Assembly: GCA_027576995.1 (NCBI GenBank)
Contig: JANBQC010000186.1
Coordinates: 1-37,440 of the forward strand
Length of the DNA: 37,440 nt
Direction: 5' to 3'
Origin: Dimargaris cristalligena
Taxonomy: Eukaryota > Kickxellomycota > Dimargaritomycetes > Dimargaritales > Dimargaritaceae
The notes beneath the pieces were generated by a model that saw only the letters and a program-made list of their open reading frames with translations, did not search any database and was not told where the DNA came from. Below are positions 11,607 through 21,969 of this stretch, one piece after another (position 1 is the stretch's first letter; every line of letters begins with the position of its first letter). The translations under genes and the position numbers were made by a program.

Positions 11607-12332
11607 CTAATAGCGGGAGAGGAGGGAGAAGGAAAGGGCGGTGATGGCGATGGCACCGAGAGTCACGGCGGATTTGGAGGCGGCGCTCGAGTCGTCGGTG
11701 GACTCGGCATCGTCAGCGGATTGGGTTGATCGGCTAGCAACGGAGGAAGAGCGGGTGGAGACGACGGAGGAGGTGGCCGAGTGGGAGGCGGAGGTGGCCT
11801 TGGAGCTGACGGCCGAGCTAGTCGCCGAGCTGGCGGAGGTGTGGGAAGCGGACTTGGTCGCGGAGGCTGAATCAGTGGCCGAGTCGGATTCAGTCTCGGA
11901 AGCGGAGGCGGATGCAGTAGCCGACTCGGACTCGATGGCGGAGGAGGAGGTCACGGCGTTGTCGCGACCGCCGGTCACGGTGAAGTAGTGGCTGAAGTTC
12001 TGCACACCGCTGTATTCAATGGACACCGAGAAGATGGAGCCGGCGTTGTAGTCCTGGGGCACGACGTAGCTCAAGGTACCGGTGCTGCCGCTGGCGGAAC
12101 CAATGGCGGTCAACTTCTTCATGTCATTGGGATCGGAACCGGCGTACAGGGACAGTTCAATCGGGGTACCGGCGGCCACGGCGGGCGAGTTATCGTCGTA
12201 CCAGCTGATGGTGACGGTGTCGCCGGCAAGCCAGACGGTGCCCTGCACGGGACTGTTGACACGGTACACGGCCATGGCGGGGGTGGCCAGCAGCAGAGCG
12301 GCGGCGGCAGAGAGGATCTTGAAGGACACCAT
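11607..12332 (-). CDS. GPI-anchored Ser/Thr-rich protein with Kre9/KNH N-terminal domain (paralogue)
   Basis: A single-exon gene of 241 residues. The start is the ATG at 12332, which directly begins a signal peptide (MVSFKILSAAAALLLATPAMA, residues 1-21). The frame stays open upstream to a TTG, but that would bury the signal peptide. The Kre9/KNH-type Ig-like domain covers about 22-127: NSPVQGTVWLAGDTVTISW at its start and FSHYFTV at its end. A long Ser/Ala/Thr-rich stalk (about 135-205) follows, then an acidic ADDAESTDD spacer and a hydrophobic tail, consistent with a GPI signal. It shares ISWYDD with the gene at 7357-8076. The two also share RSTQ followed by an acidic ADD stretch just before the anchor, which supports recent common descent. 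It should be extracellular, at the membrane or wall. TATAAATA lies at 12531-12538. Confidence 0.88.
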   Translation of the reverse strand: MVSFKILSAAAALLLATPAMAVYRVNSPVQGTVWLAGDTVTISWYDDNSPAVAAGTPIELSLYAGSDPNDMKKLTAIGSASGSTGTLSYVVPQDYNAGSIFSVSIEYSGVQNFSHYFTVTGGRDNAVTSSSAIESESATASASASETESDSATDSASATKSASHTSASSATSSAVSSKATSASHSATSSVVSTRSSSVASRSTQSADDAESTDDSSAASKSAVTLGAIAITALSFSLLSRY

Positions 12333-12530
12333 ACTGATAGAGTAATGCAGATAATTAATTAGAGGATAGATAGTAGGAGGTAGGTACAGACAGAGACTAC
12401 AGTCATTAAAGGTGGGTAACAAACAGAACCGTGGCGCGACACCAAAATAATTTAGCGCGAAAGTGAGATTAGGGGATTATAGGGAGTGGTAATGAGGAAA
12501 GTAGCTGCAGCGGGGGCAGCGATGGCTTGG

Positions 12531-12538
12531 TATTTATA
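12531..12538 (-). promoter_or_regulatory. TATA box of the second Kre9/KNH gene
   Basis: TATAAATA on the minus strand, followed by CC, about 200 bases upstream of the ATG at 12332. It is the same octamer and a similar distance as in the paralogue. Confidence 0.6.
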
Positions 12539-12968
12539 AAAAAAGATGAATGTATTCCTTGGTTTAGACCTCCCACCACCACCACAAATGACCCACTTCC
12601 TGGGCAAGCCGGAATGTAGAAGAGGGGGGTAGTTGGAGTGATCTACAATGCCCATATACTGGTTTTTTTCATTCGAGCCATAATCCTCCCCCCCTGCGAG
12701 TCGAACGCCCCACCACCCCGTCCTCCTCCTCCTCGGTGCTTCGCTCTCGAGGTCGATCCTTTCCCGACCTTCACTCCGACCAGCGCTTCGCAGAGTACTT
12801 TATTATTCGGTCGCTGAGCCAAGCTAATACGAAACTCGAATCATACTGGTCAGCCGCCGCCGATTGTATTAGCCCTCCCACCAATGCCCCACCCTCCTGT
12901 TTCGTAAAAGGTCTATCATCCCCAGCACATCCCCCCTCCCTCCCTCTCATCTTCCTTTCCTTTTCGTC

Positions 12969-13000
<32 letters not shown>

Positions 13001-16000
13001 TCCCCCCCTCTTTCCTTCTTTCCCACTCTCCGCGGGGAGGCGAGAGAACCGTGAGGAGAACCAAGAGCCTGATAGGCATGCCTAACCGAAAAGGGAAGAG
13101 GAGCACCCTCCACTCACATTGACCATCAGCCATGGTCACTCCATTTCTTCGTTGATTCCCTTTGGTCTTTGGGGAGTGAACTCTATTGGTCGGTGGATCC
13201 AGAGGGCACGGCACGACAGTGTCTTTGGAGGAAAAATATATATAATCAAATCTGAATTGGGCAAATGGGTACGCCTTGTGGTTGGCGTATACCAGACAGC
13301 CGGAAGGCGGCCAAGTCCCCGCCACCATAACAACAACATAAGAGAAGAGAAGAGGCCAGCGTGATGGCGACTGTGGCGGTGCTCCACCTTCGTGCTGGTC
13401 TAGAAAGGGGGGACTTACCGAATCTTCATTTAGTTTATTGGAGGGGGGGGGTGAATAACACCAACTTAAAGGCCCCCCACTGAGGCGGAGTATTGGGGGG
13501 CCTCACAAATATTCCCATCGATATGAACGTGCGGCTGGCGGTCGTCTAATGACTCTAAACAACCCTCGATGCCCATCACCGGTACCCTCATTCGCATTGG
13601 GACGGACTTACGAGTCATTGGAAAGTAACGCTGCCAATTACTGGCGATTCCCCGGGCCCCTAGACTAATTGGCCACCTATGCTAGTTATAATGGCCTGGA
13701 CTCAACCCGGTCATTTAACCAGCCGCCGTTACAATGAGCGACGGCGATAGAGTTCAACGTGTCGCCAACTTGCCTACTCTTCTCTGCAACCCAAAGGTGT
13801 GTATAGTATGAACTACCAAGGGCCCCAAAAGCATATTTTAATTTATTTCCCGAATTTATTTTGTCAAATCCGAACACTTAAATAAAGACAGGCTCGTAAA
13901 TCAGGTTCCTTGGACAAACACAACCGAGAACAGGGGTGAAGCGCGTCTAATGGGAAAATCACCCCCCAGCCCCGACAAAGGTACGCCAAGGACTCTCAGT
14001 GTTAAAGGATACATGTTCTAAACAACGGCCCCTAGGGTACGTCTGCCTCGTCGGGTTGCAATAGGAGTTGGGGTGGGCTAATATCGTGGAGACCTTGGTT
14101 TTCGAAATGGCTGCTGAAAAATACAAGGGTATTCAGCGCTCTCAGGTTTCAACTAATTGGCCCTTTGCTTTGGTTTCGTTTGGCCCCAAATGGCACTGTT
14201 AAGGGGGATGGGAACATGGGAATCAAGGAGCTGCATTCGCGTGCAGTCCCAGTGACAACACCCGGCCCATCAGGAACCGCCGCCCTGTTGCCAAGTTTGT
14301 TCAAATGAAAACTCTATAGCCTCCTGGGATTAATAAACCCAGTGAAAATAACGTATGCCTCCTTTCATACCAGGGCTACTGGACGGGATATTATACCCAG
14401 TCAGTGGGATGCCATTTCACATTGCCTCAAAGGGGCGCACGGAGGAGGCTTCAACACTGACTGTATCAACACACTTTCAGGATCACCATATTAAAAGTTT
14501 GCTGACCCACTTCCCTATACGGAACCCATGTATTATTATCTAAATGACTGTGGTTACGAAGCAACTGTTAAAACAGCCATTGGGCATAAGCAATGGGGAT
14601 GCAGTCAGGATTGGGCGTGCTAGTGCACAGCCGGCGGCTTAAGGCGTCCCAACCCGTGCAGTTTGGGGGGTTTCTGAGCAATAAACCATCAACAGTCACT
14701 CCACCCACCGACGGAGTGAATCTCATAATGGTTGGGTTGATTCGGGATACTTCCCCAGTTGAATGTCCACTAATAATACACCCCCACCCACTTATACACT
14801 TCGTTGACTTCGACAGGGCAGTATCATACGCATGGGTTTGACACCTCCGTGAGGATTAGCGGGATACGACCTCCTCTGCCTTTGGACCACTCACTACCAT
14901 GAATCAATTATAATCCATGGCTGTATTGGCGAGCAATGGCAGTTCATCAGTCGGTCACTTGCCCCCTAGCCTCTACTGCCCCCCCCCCGCTGCGTTCATC
15001 ATCCGCAACTACTGGGCTATTAACTTCGAATGCGTAACTCCTACAACTATAGCAAGCCATTCCCTTTGGAATGAAAATGGTCCAGACGACATTATGGTTA
15101 ATGGGCACGGACAACGGCCTTGGAATCCCCCAATTACCACCACCCCGTAAGGCGCGTTAGCTATCACTGGACGCCAAAGAACCACAGGGCTATGGTTTGG
15201 TAGTAGATGGAAGCCCCGCTGTATCCTTCCCACCATTCCTTATCATTTAAGAATGCTTTTTGCGGGGGTTGATGAGCTCTCGTTTCATTCGTAAATCCCA
15301 TTAATGTGGGGGGCCGGGCGATCATTTCATTCAATAACACCTTTCCATTAACGGAGGTGCTTCACTACTAATATATTAAAAAAAAGGCAGGATTGGTAGG
15401 ATTGGCGGCAGTGACTGACTTGTAGCGGTTGGGGAGAGGAAACAGAGTTCTGAAAATCGTGTTCCTATTGGATGGGAGCCTTTGCACATATAAAGAAACG
15501 AAGCCAAAGAATACACCTATTATGGTCGGGGTAGTGTAGGGATAGACCGGCCTATCTACCCATATGACCGTGATCTACCAACGCGAGGTGGCTCATAAGT
15601 GCCCAGTCCTTCTAACTTCTGGGTTGACGGATTGCTTATTAGGTTGACCGATATACAAGTTTTAAGGACGGACTTGAGAGGTGAACTGTGAAGATTCCAA
15701 TTTATGGTCAACAAATATATTTGCTAGTTTGGTGAAGGCTGGGTTATTTTTAAGTGTGGCTGACAGCTACCAAAATAGAGCCACACGTAATTCTGCTGAG
15801 TCATCATTAAGTAAGGCCACTATGGTTATGGAATCGGGGAGCCGAATAAGAAGGATTGAGGAAAGTAAAAGGTGGTTGAACCAATATCATTTGATCTTGG
15901 TCCTACCGATAACGTTGCTGGACAGGGATTCGATTGGAAACTCCGACTAGTTGGCCTCTTAATGACTCTCTCCCGTTAAGTTAAACATCGACCTAAATAA

Positions 16001-18003
16001 AGAACTAGGTACTATAGTGACCTACACCATTACGCACCTGTACACCCTAGTTATAGAATCTACCGGTAAGAACCCAGTAGAAATAATGACGAATACTTTA
16101 GCGACAAACAGAACGTTACGTTGATATGCTCTAATGTACACGTCATGTTTCGCTGGGGTATCAAAGCCCCTGGTTGGCAATACTGCACTTCAAGGTCAGT
16201 TAATTGAGTACCGAATCTCACTAAAGGCGGCCATTTACACGAAAAAAATCGAATTTTATGGAGGCAATATGATGTTTACCGTCCCACATAAATAGGGGCA
16301 CTGCATTATAACTCCAGGGGCGGGGACGGGCAGCTACAGTAGCTGCTAGAGATGAGTGTTGTTGCCATGTTGTTTGCGGGGGACCCACGCACTCTTCAGC
16401 TGCCTGAATCAGCAAATATTGGATCTGGTGGCGGAATTCCAATTTACGCTTGGGACCTCCGAGCAGGAGCATGTTATTGAGGCGGTAGAAGATCGTACGT
16501 GTTCTCTAGTGTGGTATTCCGTTGGTTCGATGGGGTCAGTTACGCGTCAGCCAGATAAGTACCGGGGTAGATACACTTGGAAATGGTTGGCGCTGCAGGC
16601 TTTTCATTGTTTTACTTTATTTGGAAAGTACGTGGTTAGTACTTGGGATTGATACCACACAGACAGCAATTTACTGGGTTTTGCTTTTTATAGAGTCATA
16701 GTAGGTTAGGCGGCTGAAGAGATAATCGGACACCTGCGAGGCCATATTGAATGGGGGGGTATTTACACTTTATGCCTCGTTCCCTAACGATTTGACTCTA
16801 ATCAGGCAACGCTGTTTTCGCTGGATGATAAGCAGCCTGGTACTCCACTTACAGCCCAAAACCCTATACGGCTGTTGAACTCGTTTTATTTCCTAGTAAA
16901 AACGAATTTTCTCTTCAGGCGGATTTCTCGTTGTACAGCCAAACCGAACCTCTCCCATATTCGCCAATGCCCATGTTATAGCGGCAGGCGTATCGAAAAA
17001 ACGACAACCAGTGTAATATGAACTGAATGATTGTTGTCCAGCGAGGGGTTCCAGATTATACACAGTGCTAATGTCTCACCATGGCGGTCTTTCTAAGCGC
17101 TCTTAATCTGGACCCAGGTTTAGAGATTTTCCGTCCATTTTCTGTTTTGCACACGATACACAGTGCCGGTAGTCAAAGATTTACCACCAATATTGTCATT
17201 CGGAAATTGTTGCGTTTTTGGCCCCACATATACTGTCTCCATTTTATGAAAATAAGGGCACAACAAGGTAAGTAATAGGAGGGTTGGTCGATGCATTGCG
17301 TGATTCCCGCATGATAATAATAATATTGGGTATATACTGCTTATTTGTTTACTATTTCGCCCACTGGACTTTTTACCTATCGCATCACCCCATAAAATTA
17401 AGTGTAAACAGGCAGATTTAGATATAACTGCGGATTCGTTTCATAGCATTACCACCTATAGTCGGCTTTTTCGATGTACCTGAAATGAACATAAGGACTA
17501 GTAAGCTATATTACCATCCTTACTAATCCCACATACACCTCTAGTGTTTGGTGTATACCAATACTATTATAACTGGGACTCTCTTTAATAACAAATACCT
17601 TCGCAATATGCTATTTCCACTAACCGGCGTTTAACACATTCTTTTCGTTTATCAGTAATTGCCGGTTTAAGGGGGGGGGGTTCATACTCAATACCCATGC
17701 TTTTGTTGGGTTCTCCCTTCGGAGGTCTCCATATCCGACAGGTACAACCGACGACCTTGCAGTTACGGTATTTTAAATCAGTACTACATGTAGCTATCCA
17801 TTTAATAATACCCAAATGGCACTTTATTTAAATATCTAGTCGAAAAAAACAGGTGTTTTATTGAACGAGTAAGTGATAGGAACATATGTAATCCGATCAA
17901 CATCAGTTAAAAGTTAGCCCAGTTTGTGGTATACGTGTGGTGCATAACTGTGAAGGTTTCAAAGAAGAGTTTGCGACATGATGAACGCGCCATATGGCAG
18001 TAA
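12539..18003. other. 5.5-kb gene desert
   Basis: No gene recognised. The left part (12.6-13.4 kb) is GC- and CT-rich with a (TCC)n patch near 12721-12733 and a perfect (CT)n run. A 185-codon minus-strand frame across it is driven by that repeat (RERERE). From 13.4 to 17.9 kb every frame is broken within about 100 codons, without known domains. An ATG in good context at 17081 opens 62 codons ending at a GTAAGT donor (17268); it may be a lone first exon. No repeat family, transposase or RNA gene was recognised. Confidence 0.5.
12974..13001. repeat. (CT)14 microsatellite
   Basis: Uninterrupted CT run inside a wider pyrimidine-rich tract (about 12940-13030). Such tracts occur in fungal promoters and leaders, but no adjacent gene is evident. 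Confidence 0.9.
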
Positions 18004-19647
18004 TTAGGTCGCCGCGGCCTCCCACCAGGGTCGGCCAGTTAGAAGGGTGTACATGGTGGAGAACATGGCGGAGGCCAGCACACTGGTACTTAAAAACTTG
18101 CCCCAAGCGGGGGCCCCGAGGGTCATCTTGCCCAATTGGGAGCGGCCTTCGCGGTGGTATTCCGTCATCGCCGTTTCTTCCTTCACCGTACTCACAGCCG
18201 CAGCCGCCGCCACGAGGCCGCCGTAAAGAATGTGGAGAAGCGGAGCGGCGTAGTGGTTGGCTTCCATGAAGCAGAGCAGGAGGGAGGCCAGGGGGGCTAC
18301 GGCGGTATAGTGACCCAGCGTCACCAGGCACATCAGCAGCTTTTCAAAGTGACGGTCAAAGGCCACCGAAGCCTGGACCAGGGGCAAGTCGACCTCGGTT
18401 TCGTGCTCGAGCAGTCGGCTGTCGGGGCAGTCAGAGTGACTGGCAGTCTTTTCGGATTCGTGTTCCCGGCTGCGGGTATGCTGCGCCGGGCCCGAACTCA
18501 GGTCCATCAGGTCCGAAGAGACAACTCGGCCAATGGCCCCGTGGAGGTTTTGGCGGCGGCGGCGCAGTCGGCGGCGGTACTGGGCGAGTCGACGGGCCAG
18601 GATAAACACAAAGATAGTTAGGATGGCCGCGTAGAAACCCGACACGGGGATCACTAGGCCTTCGGGGCGGGAGTTAAGGGTCGGGATCTTTGACGTCGCT
18701 TTAGAGATGGGGTTAGTGGCGATGTAGGCTGCCTCCTCGCCGACCTTTTCGGTGACCCGGTTCATCTTGTCTTTAATCTGCTGTTGCTTAGCGCCGGCGT
18801 GAGCGGTTAACTGCTCGTACTGATCCTCTAGCTGGGTTTTGAGCTGCTGGTAGTAGCGCTGGGGCTCGGAGTGGGAACGGTATGAGCTCCAGAGGTCGTT
18901 GAGACGGCGCCAGCCCTTTTCGGCTTCGTCCTCGGCCTTGGCCCGGTAGTCGTGGTCGCGGAAGATCCGGTCGGCCAAGTAATCGGCCCCTTTGGTTAGA
19001 GGGGGGAGGAAATTTGATTCGACCGGTTCCTCCTCGACCTGGGCCATGGGGACCGCGGTTGGCGGCGGCGGCTGCATCTCCTCGGGGGGTTGGTGGTGGT
19101 CCGAGGAATCGGAACAGGGACAATACGGGAGGTCAGTCGTAATAGTACCTGATCCCGATCCCGTATTATCGACGACGTTCATGCCTCTGGGAACATCTGC
19201 GAAAATATAACCGTAGCCAGGAATGTGGTGGCGGCCCAGGCGATCCAACCAGCAGCCCAGTTGCCCAATCGCCGGTCGGGGCACGCAAGTGGCGGCCGTT
19301 GGCGGGGGACCGGTGGCGGGGTGCGGCATCGGTTCAGGTTCGGCGGGGGCCGGGCCAGCCGGGTCGTCAGTGTGATTGGCTTCTGGAGCTGGGGTGGTTA
19401 AATAGGGAAACCCGTCCAGATAGTCCCCGGCCTCGACCTTGGCTCGGGCATCTTCGAACCGTCGGTGGGCTTCGTGGTCCAGGTACTCGCCGGCCTGGGC
19501 CAATTTGGCCGACAGTTGGCGCGCCTGGCCACGTAGATGTTCGGCAATGTGGGCGGCTTCGCCTTCGACGCGGGCCTTATCCTCCCAAAGACCCTGCTTT
19601 ATCCGATCCAGGGGGTGGTCCTGGGATAGGGTAGTGGACTCTAACAT
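18004..19647 (-). CDS. Coiled-coil membrane protein with probable MAPEG/YecN-like C-terminal domain
   Basis: An intronless 547-residue frame with an ATG start and strong coding bias. Two charged helical regions (about 10-75 and 220-300) flank a Pro-rich linker (about 84-215). The C-terminus has four predicted membrane helices: about 331-352, 436-460, 467-487 and 515-537. The first (SGFYAAILTIFVFI then RRLAQYRRRLRRRR) resembles the start of MAPEG-family YecN-type proteins. LGHYTAVAPLASLLLCFMEA followed by PLLHILYGGLVAAA matches the HGN-EYIP...LFMEMNG...VHICG pattern of YecN. About 80 hydrophilic residues (356-435) separate helices 1 and 2, far more than usual. The Arg and Asn of the usual R-HGN segment are not conserved, so enzyme activity is doubtful. 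Family assignment is from memory of the pattern. An unrelated four-helix protein remains possible. TTCGCAG followed by ATG near 19195 looks splice-like, but no intron is needed. Confidence 0.8.
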   Translation of the reverse strand: MLESTTLSQDHPLDRIKQGLWEDKARVEGEAAHIAEHLRGQARQLSAKLAQAGEYLDHEAHRRFEDARAKVEAGDYLDGFPYLTTPAPEANHTDDPAGPAPAEPEPMPHPATGPPPTAATCVPRPAIGQLGCWLDRLGRHHIPGYGYIFADVPRGMNVVDNTGSGSGTITTDLPYCPCSDSSDHHQPPEEMQPPPPTAVPMAQVEEEPVESNFLPPLTKGADYLADRIFRDHDYRAKAEDEAEKGWRRLNDLWSSYRSHSEPQRYYQQLKTQLEDQYEQLTAHAGAKQQQIKDKMNRVTEKVGEEAAYIATNPISKATSKIPTLNSRPEGLVIPVSGFYAAILTIFVFILARRLAQYRRRLRRRRQNLHGAIGRVVSSDLMDLSSGPAQHTRSREHESEKTASHSDCPDSRLLEHETEVDLPLVQASVAFDRHFEKLLMCLVTLGHYTAVAPLASLLLCFMEANHYAAPLLHILYGGLVAAAAAVSTVKEETAMTEYHREGRSQLGKMTLGAPAWGKFLSTSVLASAMFSTMYTLLTGRPWWEAAAT

Positions 19648-20766
19648 GGCGAAGGCGGTGGTGCTGGTTTACAAGGGGAACAGCCGATGGTGGAATAATA
19701 GTCGTTGAGGGGGTATATTATAAGTAGTAATTGCAAAATGGAGTAGATGATTGCAAATAAGAGAGGTGTGCTACGAGGAGATGGTCTGCCGGCTGGTTAA
19801 AATACTAAGCGATGGCCATTTCGTGGGGGGAGGTAAGATGACGCACAAACCGCTGTAATGGGCGCCGGTGAGGTCATACTTTCGTGGCTGAAGTAACGCC
19901 AAATCTTATTGAAACGGATTCCAGGATGGCGTTACCAAGTTTATTTTGCCTCTGGCTGTCTGTGGATAGAGAGTGTGGGCTAAGTACTCGGGTGAGGAGT
20001 ATTGGGGGCACTGAGTAGAGGAGAGCCATCGCCAAGATCTGGCAGCTCTGCCTGTTGATTATAATGTAAAACGCCTCGTCCAGTTGTCCCCTATTGGTGG
20101 TCAAAAACGGCTATTACCCTTGTAATGTACGAATTTGTATCACCTTAAGTTATTGGGGAAAATCGGGCAATAGTGGTGGTTTTGGTAGAGTAGTTTATAA
20201 ACCAAATGACCATCTGGTGAGAGACATTATTCCAGCATTAGTATAACATTGCGGCTTTGTTAACTATACCGCTGCATCATGTGTAAATATCATAATACCC
20301 TCCTATCCATCACATCGATTCTACCACCTTTAGTAATCGCGGAGCCTGGTTGGTAGCCAGAGGATGCTTCGTGTGTGCAGGTCACCCGATGACAGCGCTG
20401 CACTTACTTGTCCGTGTTTGCCTCTCCCTCACCTCATCATCTTCCACTCTATTGAGCGTTTTATACTATAGTTAATTGGACCTTAGCAATGACGGCGTTG
20501 GCTATATAGGTCGCCTGAAACCTGACGTAATATCTGGGGGATCCGAATAGAAATAGTCATGCCACCCCCCAAACAAAATTCCCGCCTGCGAAAATGCCGA
20601 AGCCGCCGCCAAGCAATTAAACCGTTTAGGGAGGCAGCACTCTGCCCCCCGTCTCCACTTCTAATACCTTCTTATTTCTTGGCAACTTTCCAATTGTCTC
20701 ACCAACCTTCTTTATATAAACATCCACCACCGCCGTCTGTTCTTTTCTATATACTCTTAACTGCTC
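19648..20766. other. Divergent intergenic region
   Basis: About 1.1 kb between the minus-strand membrane-protein gene and the plus-strand small-protein gene. It must hold both promoters. A plus-strand TATATAAA lies at 20713-20720. No ORF here has convincing coding character. Confidence 0.5.
20713..20720 (+). promoter_or_regulatory. TATA box of the small-protein gene
   Basis: TATATAAA on the plus strand, 47 bases before the ATG at 20767 and 131 bases before the ATG at 20851. If transcription starts 30 or more bases downstream, it begins at or close to the first ATG, which makes the second ATG the easier start. Confidence 0.55.
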
Positions 20767-20850
20767 ATGCATTTCCCCTACTTCTTTGAGTTCCCCGTTT
20801 CTCTCCTCTTCCTCACCCTCCTTCTCTCTTGCCTCCGAGTCGCATACGCC

Positions 20851-21102
20851 ATGTCTGCCCCCTTCAAGACCCAGGTGGAAGCCCACGACTCCAACGGCAA
20901 CCCCGTTTACCCCAATGAGCCCAACCAGCCCCACCAGCAGCGCGATAACCAGCCGAAGGACGGGCTGAGCCAGGACGCCCTACTGCAGAGCCTCCAGCAG
21001 AAGACTAGCTTTGACAAGGACAGAATCCTGTCCACCGCTGATATGCTTCAGAACGTCCCCTTGGAGGCCGACAAGGCCAAGCAGGGCAAGCCGGCCTCTT
21101 AA
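20851..21102 (+). CDS. Small hydrophilic protein (83 aa), function unknown
   Basis: Starting at ATG 20851 (purine at -3), the product is 83 residues, highly hydrophilic and rich in Gln, Asn, Pro, Asp and Lys, with no Cys or Trp. It starts MSAPFKTQVEAHDSNGNPV. Only the C-terminal part, SFDKDRILSTADMLQNVPLE, looks able to form a short amphipathic helix. The coding bias is strong (C/G in third positions), and a TATA box plus a CT-rich leader suggest high expression. The same frame is open to an earlier ATG at 20767, in weak context, which would add 28 residues resembling a secretion signal (LLFLTLLLSCLRVAYA). Because CT-rich leaders translate into Leu/Ser/Phe runs by nature, I prefer the shorter cytosolic form. 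No family recognised; it could be a stress-related disordered protein. Confidence 0.6.
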   Translation: MSAPFKTQVEAHDSNGNPVYPNEPNQPHQQRDNQPKDGLSQDALLQSLQQKTSFDKDRILSTADMLQNVPLEADKAKQGKPAS

Positions 21103-21969
21103 GCCTTTCCCCCCTCCTTCCTCTTCCCACTCCCCTTAATTTAGTATCCGCTTTAGAGGCGGACCTATCGGTTCCTTTACCTTGGCTGCGATAGTACAGA
21201 CCCCTGGCCCGGTAACCGCCATTCCCCGTTTAATATATTGTGGTTAAATGCCGGCACTCGTATTACCAGCTAAGCCGACTACTGGCCATTAACCTAAACG
21301 AACGTATTTCATGTAGATTATCGCCCCTTCTCCCATTCATTCGACCAGCCCGTGGATGGGATGGTCTTCCCATGAAAAGGCCTTTACTCCGAATAGTGTC
21401 ACCACCATGAATGGCCCAAAACCCATTATAATAAATCTGTACATATACACATACACATCGGCCTGTACTATCTGTGATCTAATGGGCCCTTCCTTACCAA
21501 GTCATAGTCGATTGCTACGATTCACTATTACTGTACATTTGATGACTCGCAAGTAGAAAGAGAGAGAAAAGAGCAGGGAATGGGTCAGCCATTGCCATTA
21601 AAACTCAATATATGCAGAATCTTGTCCCCTTCAGCTTAAATTCACCAGGCCAGTACAGCAGCCATGCATATAGCATAGTGCCGGAGGGGGAGGGTGGACT
21701 GTCTTTGATTGAGCGCTGGTCGCGCGACCCCCACAGATAAAGGAATGATATGACTCTACCCTCATCTCCAACCGAGTTCGACTGAAAACCTCGTTCTACT
21801 ACTACTCACTATATAAATATAAAATACCTTTCGCCTGCCTAACTCTCGGAATCTCGAGACATTCACTTACCGCTTGGTCGACTTCCCCCTTCGCTTGTTT
21901 GAACTCCTCTTTCCGCCTAAACGCCTCGTGAACGGTGCCATTCCGCTACCTTCGAACCAAGCCCACACT
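21103..21969. other. Intergenic region upstream of the molybdopterin gene
   Basis: About 870 bases with no recognisable gene. The right end is the promoter and CT-rich leader of the molybdopterin gene, with its TATA box at 21810-21819. Confidence 0.5.
21810..21819 (+). promoter_or_regulatory. TATA box of the molybdopterin gene
   Basis: TATATAAATA on the plus strand, about 150 bases before the ATG at 21970, followed by a pyrimidine-rich leader. Confidence 0.55.

Noticed and set aside
11641..12362. Long plus-strand frames opposite the second Kre9/KNH gene
   Set aside because: Mirror frames of the Ser/Ala-rich codons; acidic low-complexity products with no domain.
12690..12712. Second TTCGACT tRNA-loop-like word on the minus strand
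   Set aside because: Only three of five T-stem pairs form and no other tRNA arm is present.
12771..13328. 185-codon minus-strand ORF with an ATG
   Set aside because: Length depends on the (CT)n tract, giving RERERE; no domain on either side of the repeat.
18136..18621. 161-codon plus-strand frame opposite the membrane-protein gene
   Set aside because: Antisense shadow; the minus-strand frame has the membrane helices and continuous coding bias.
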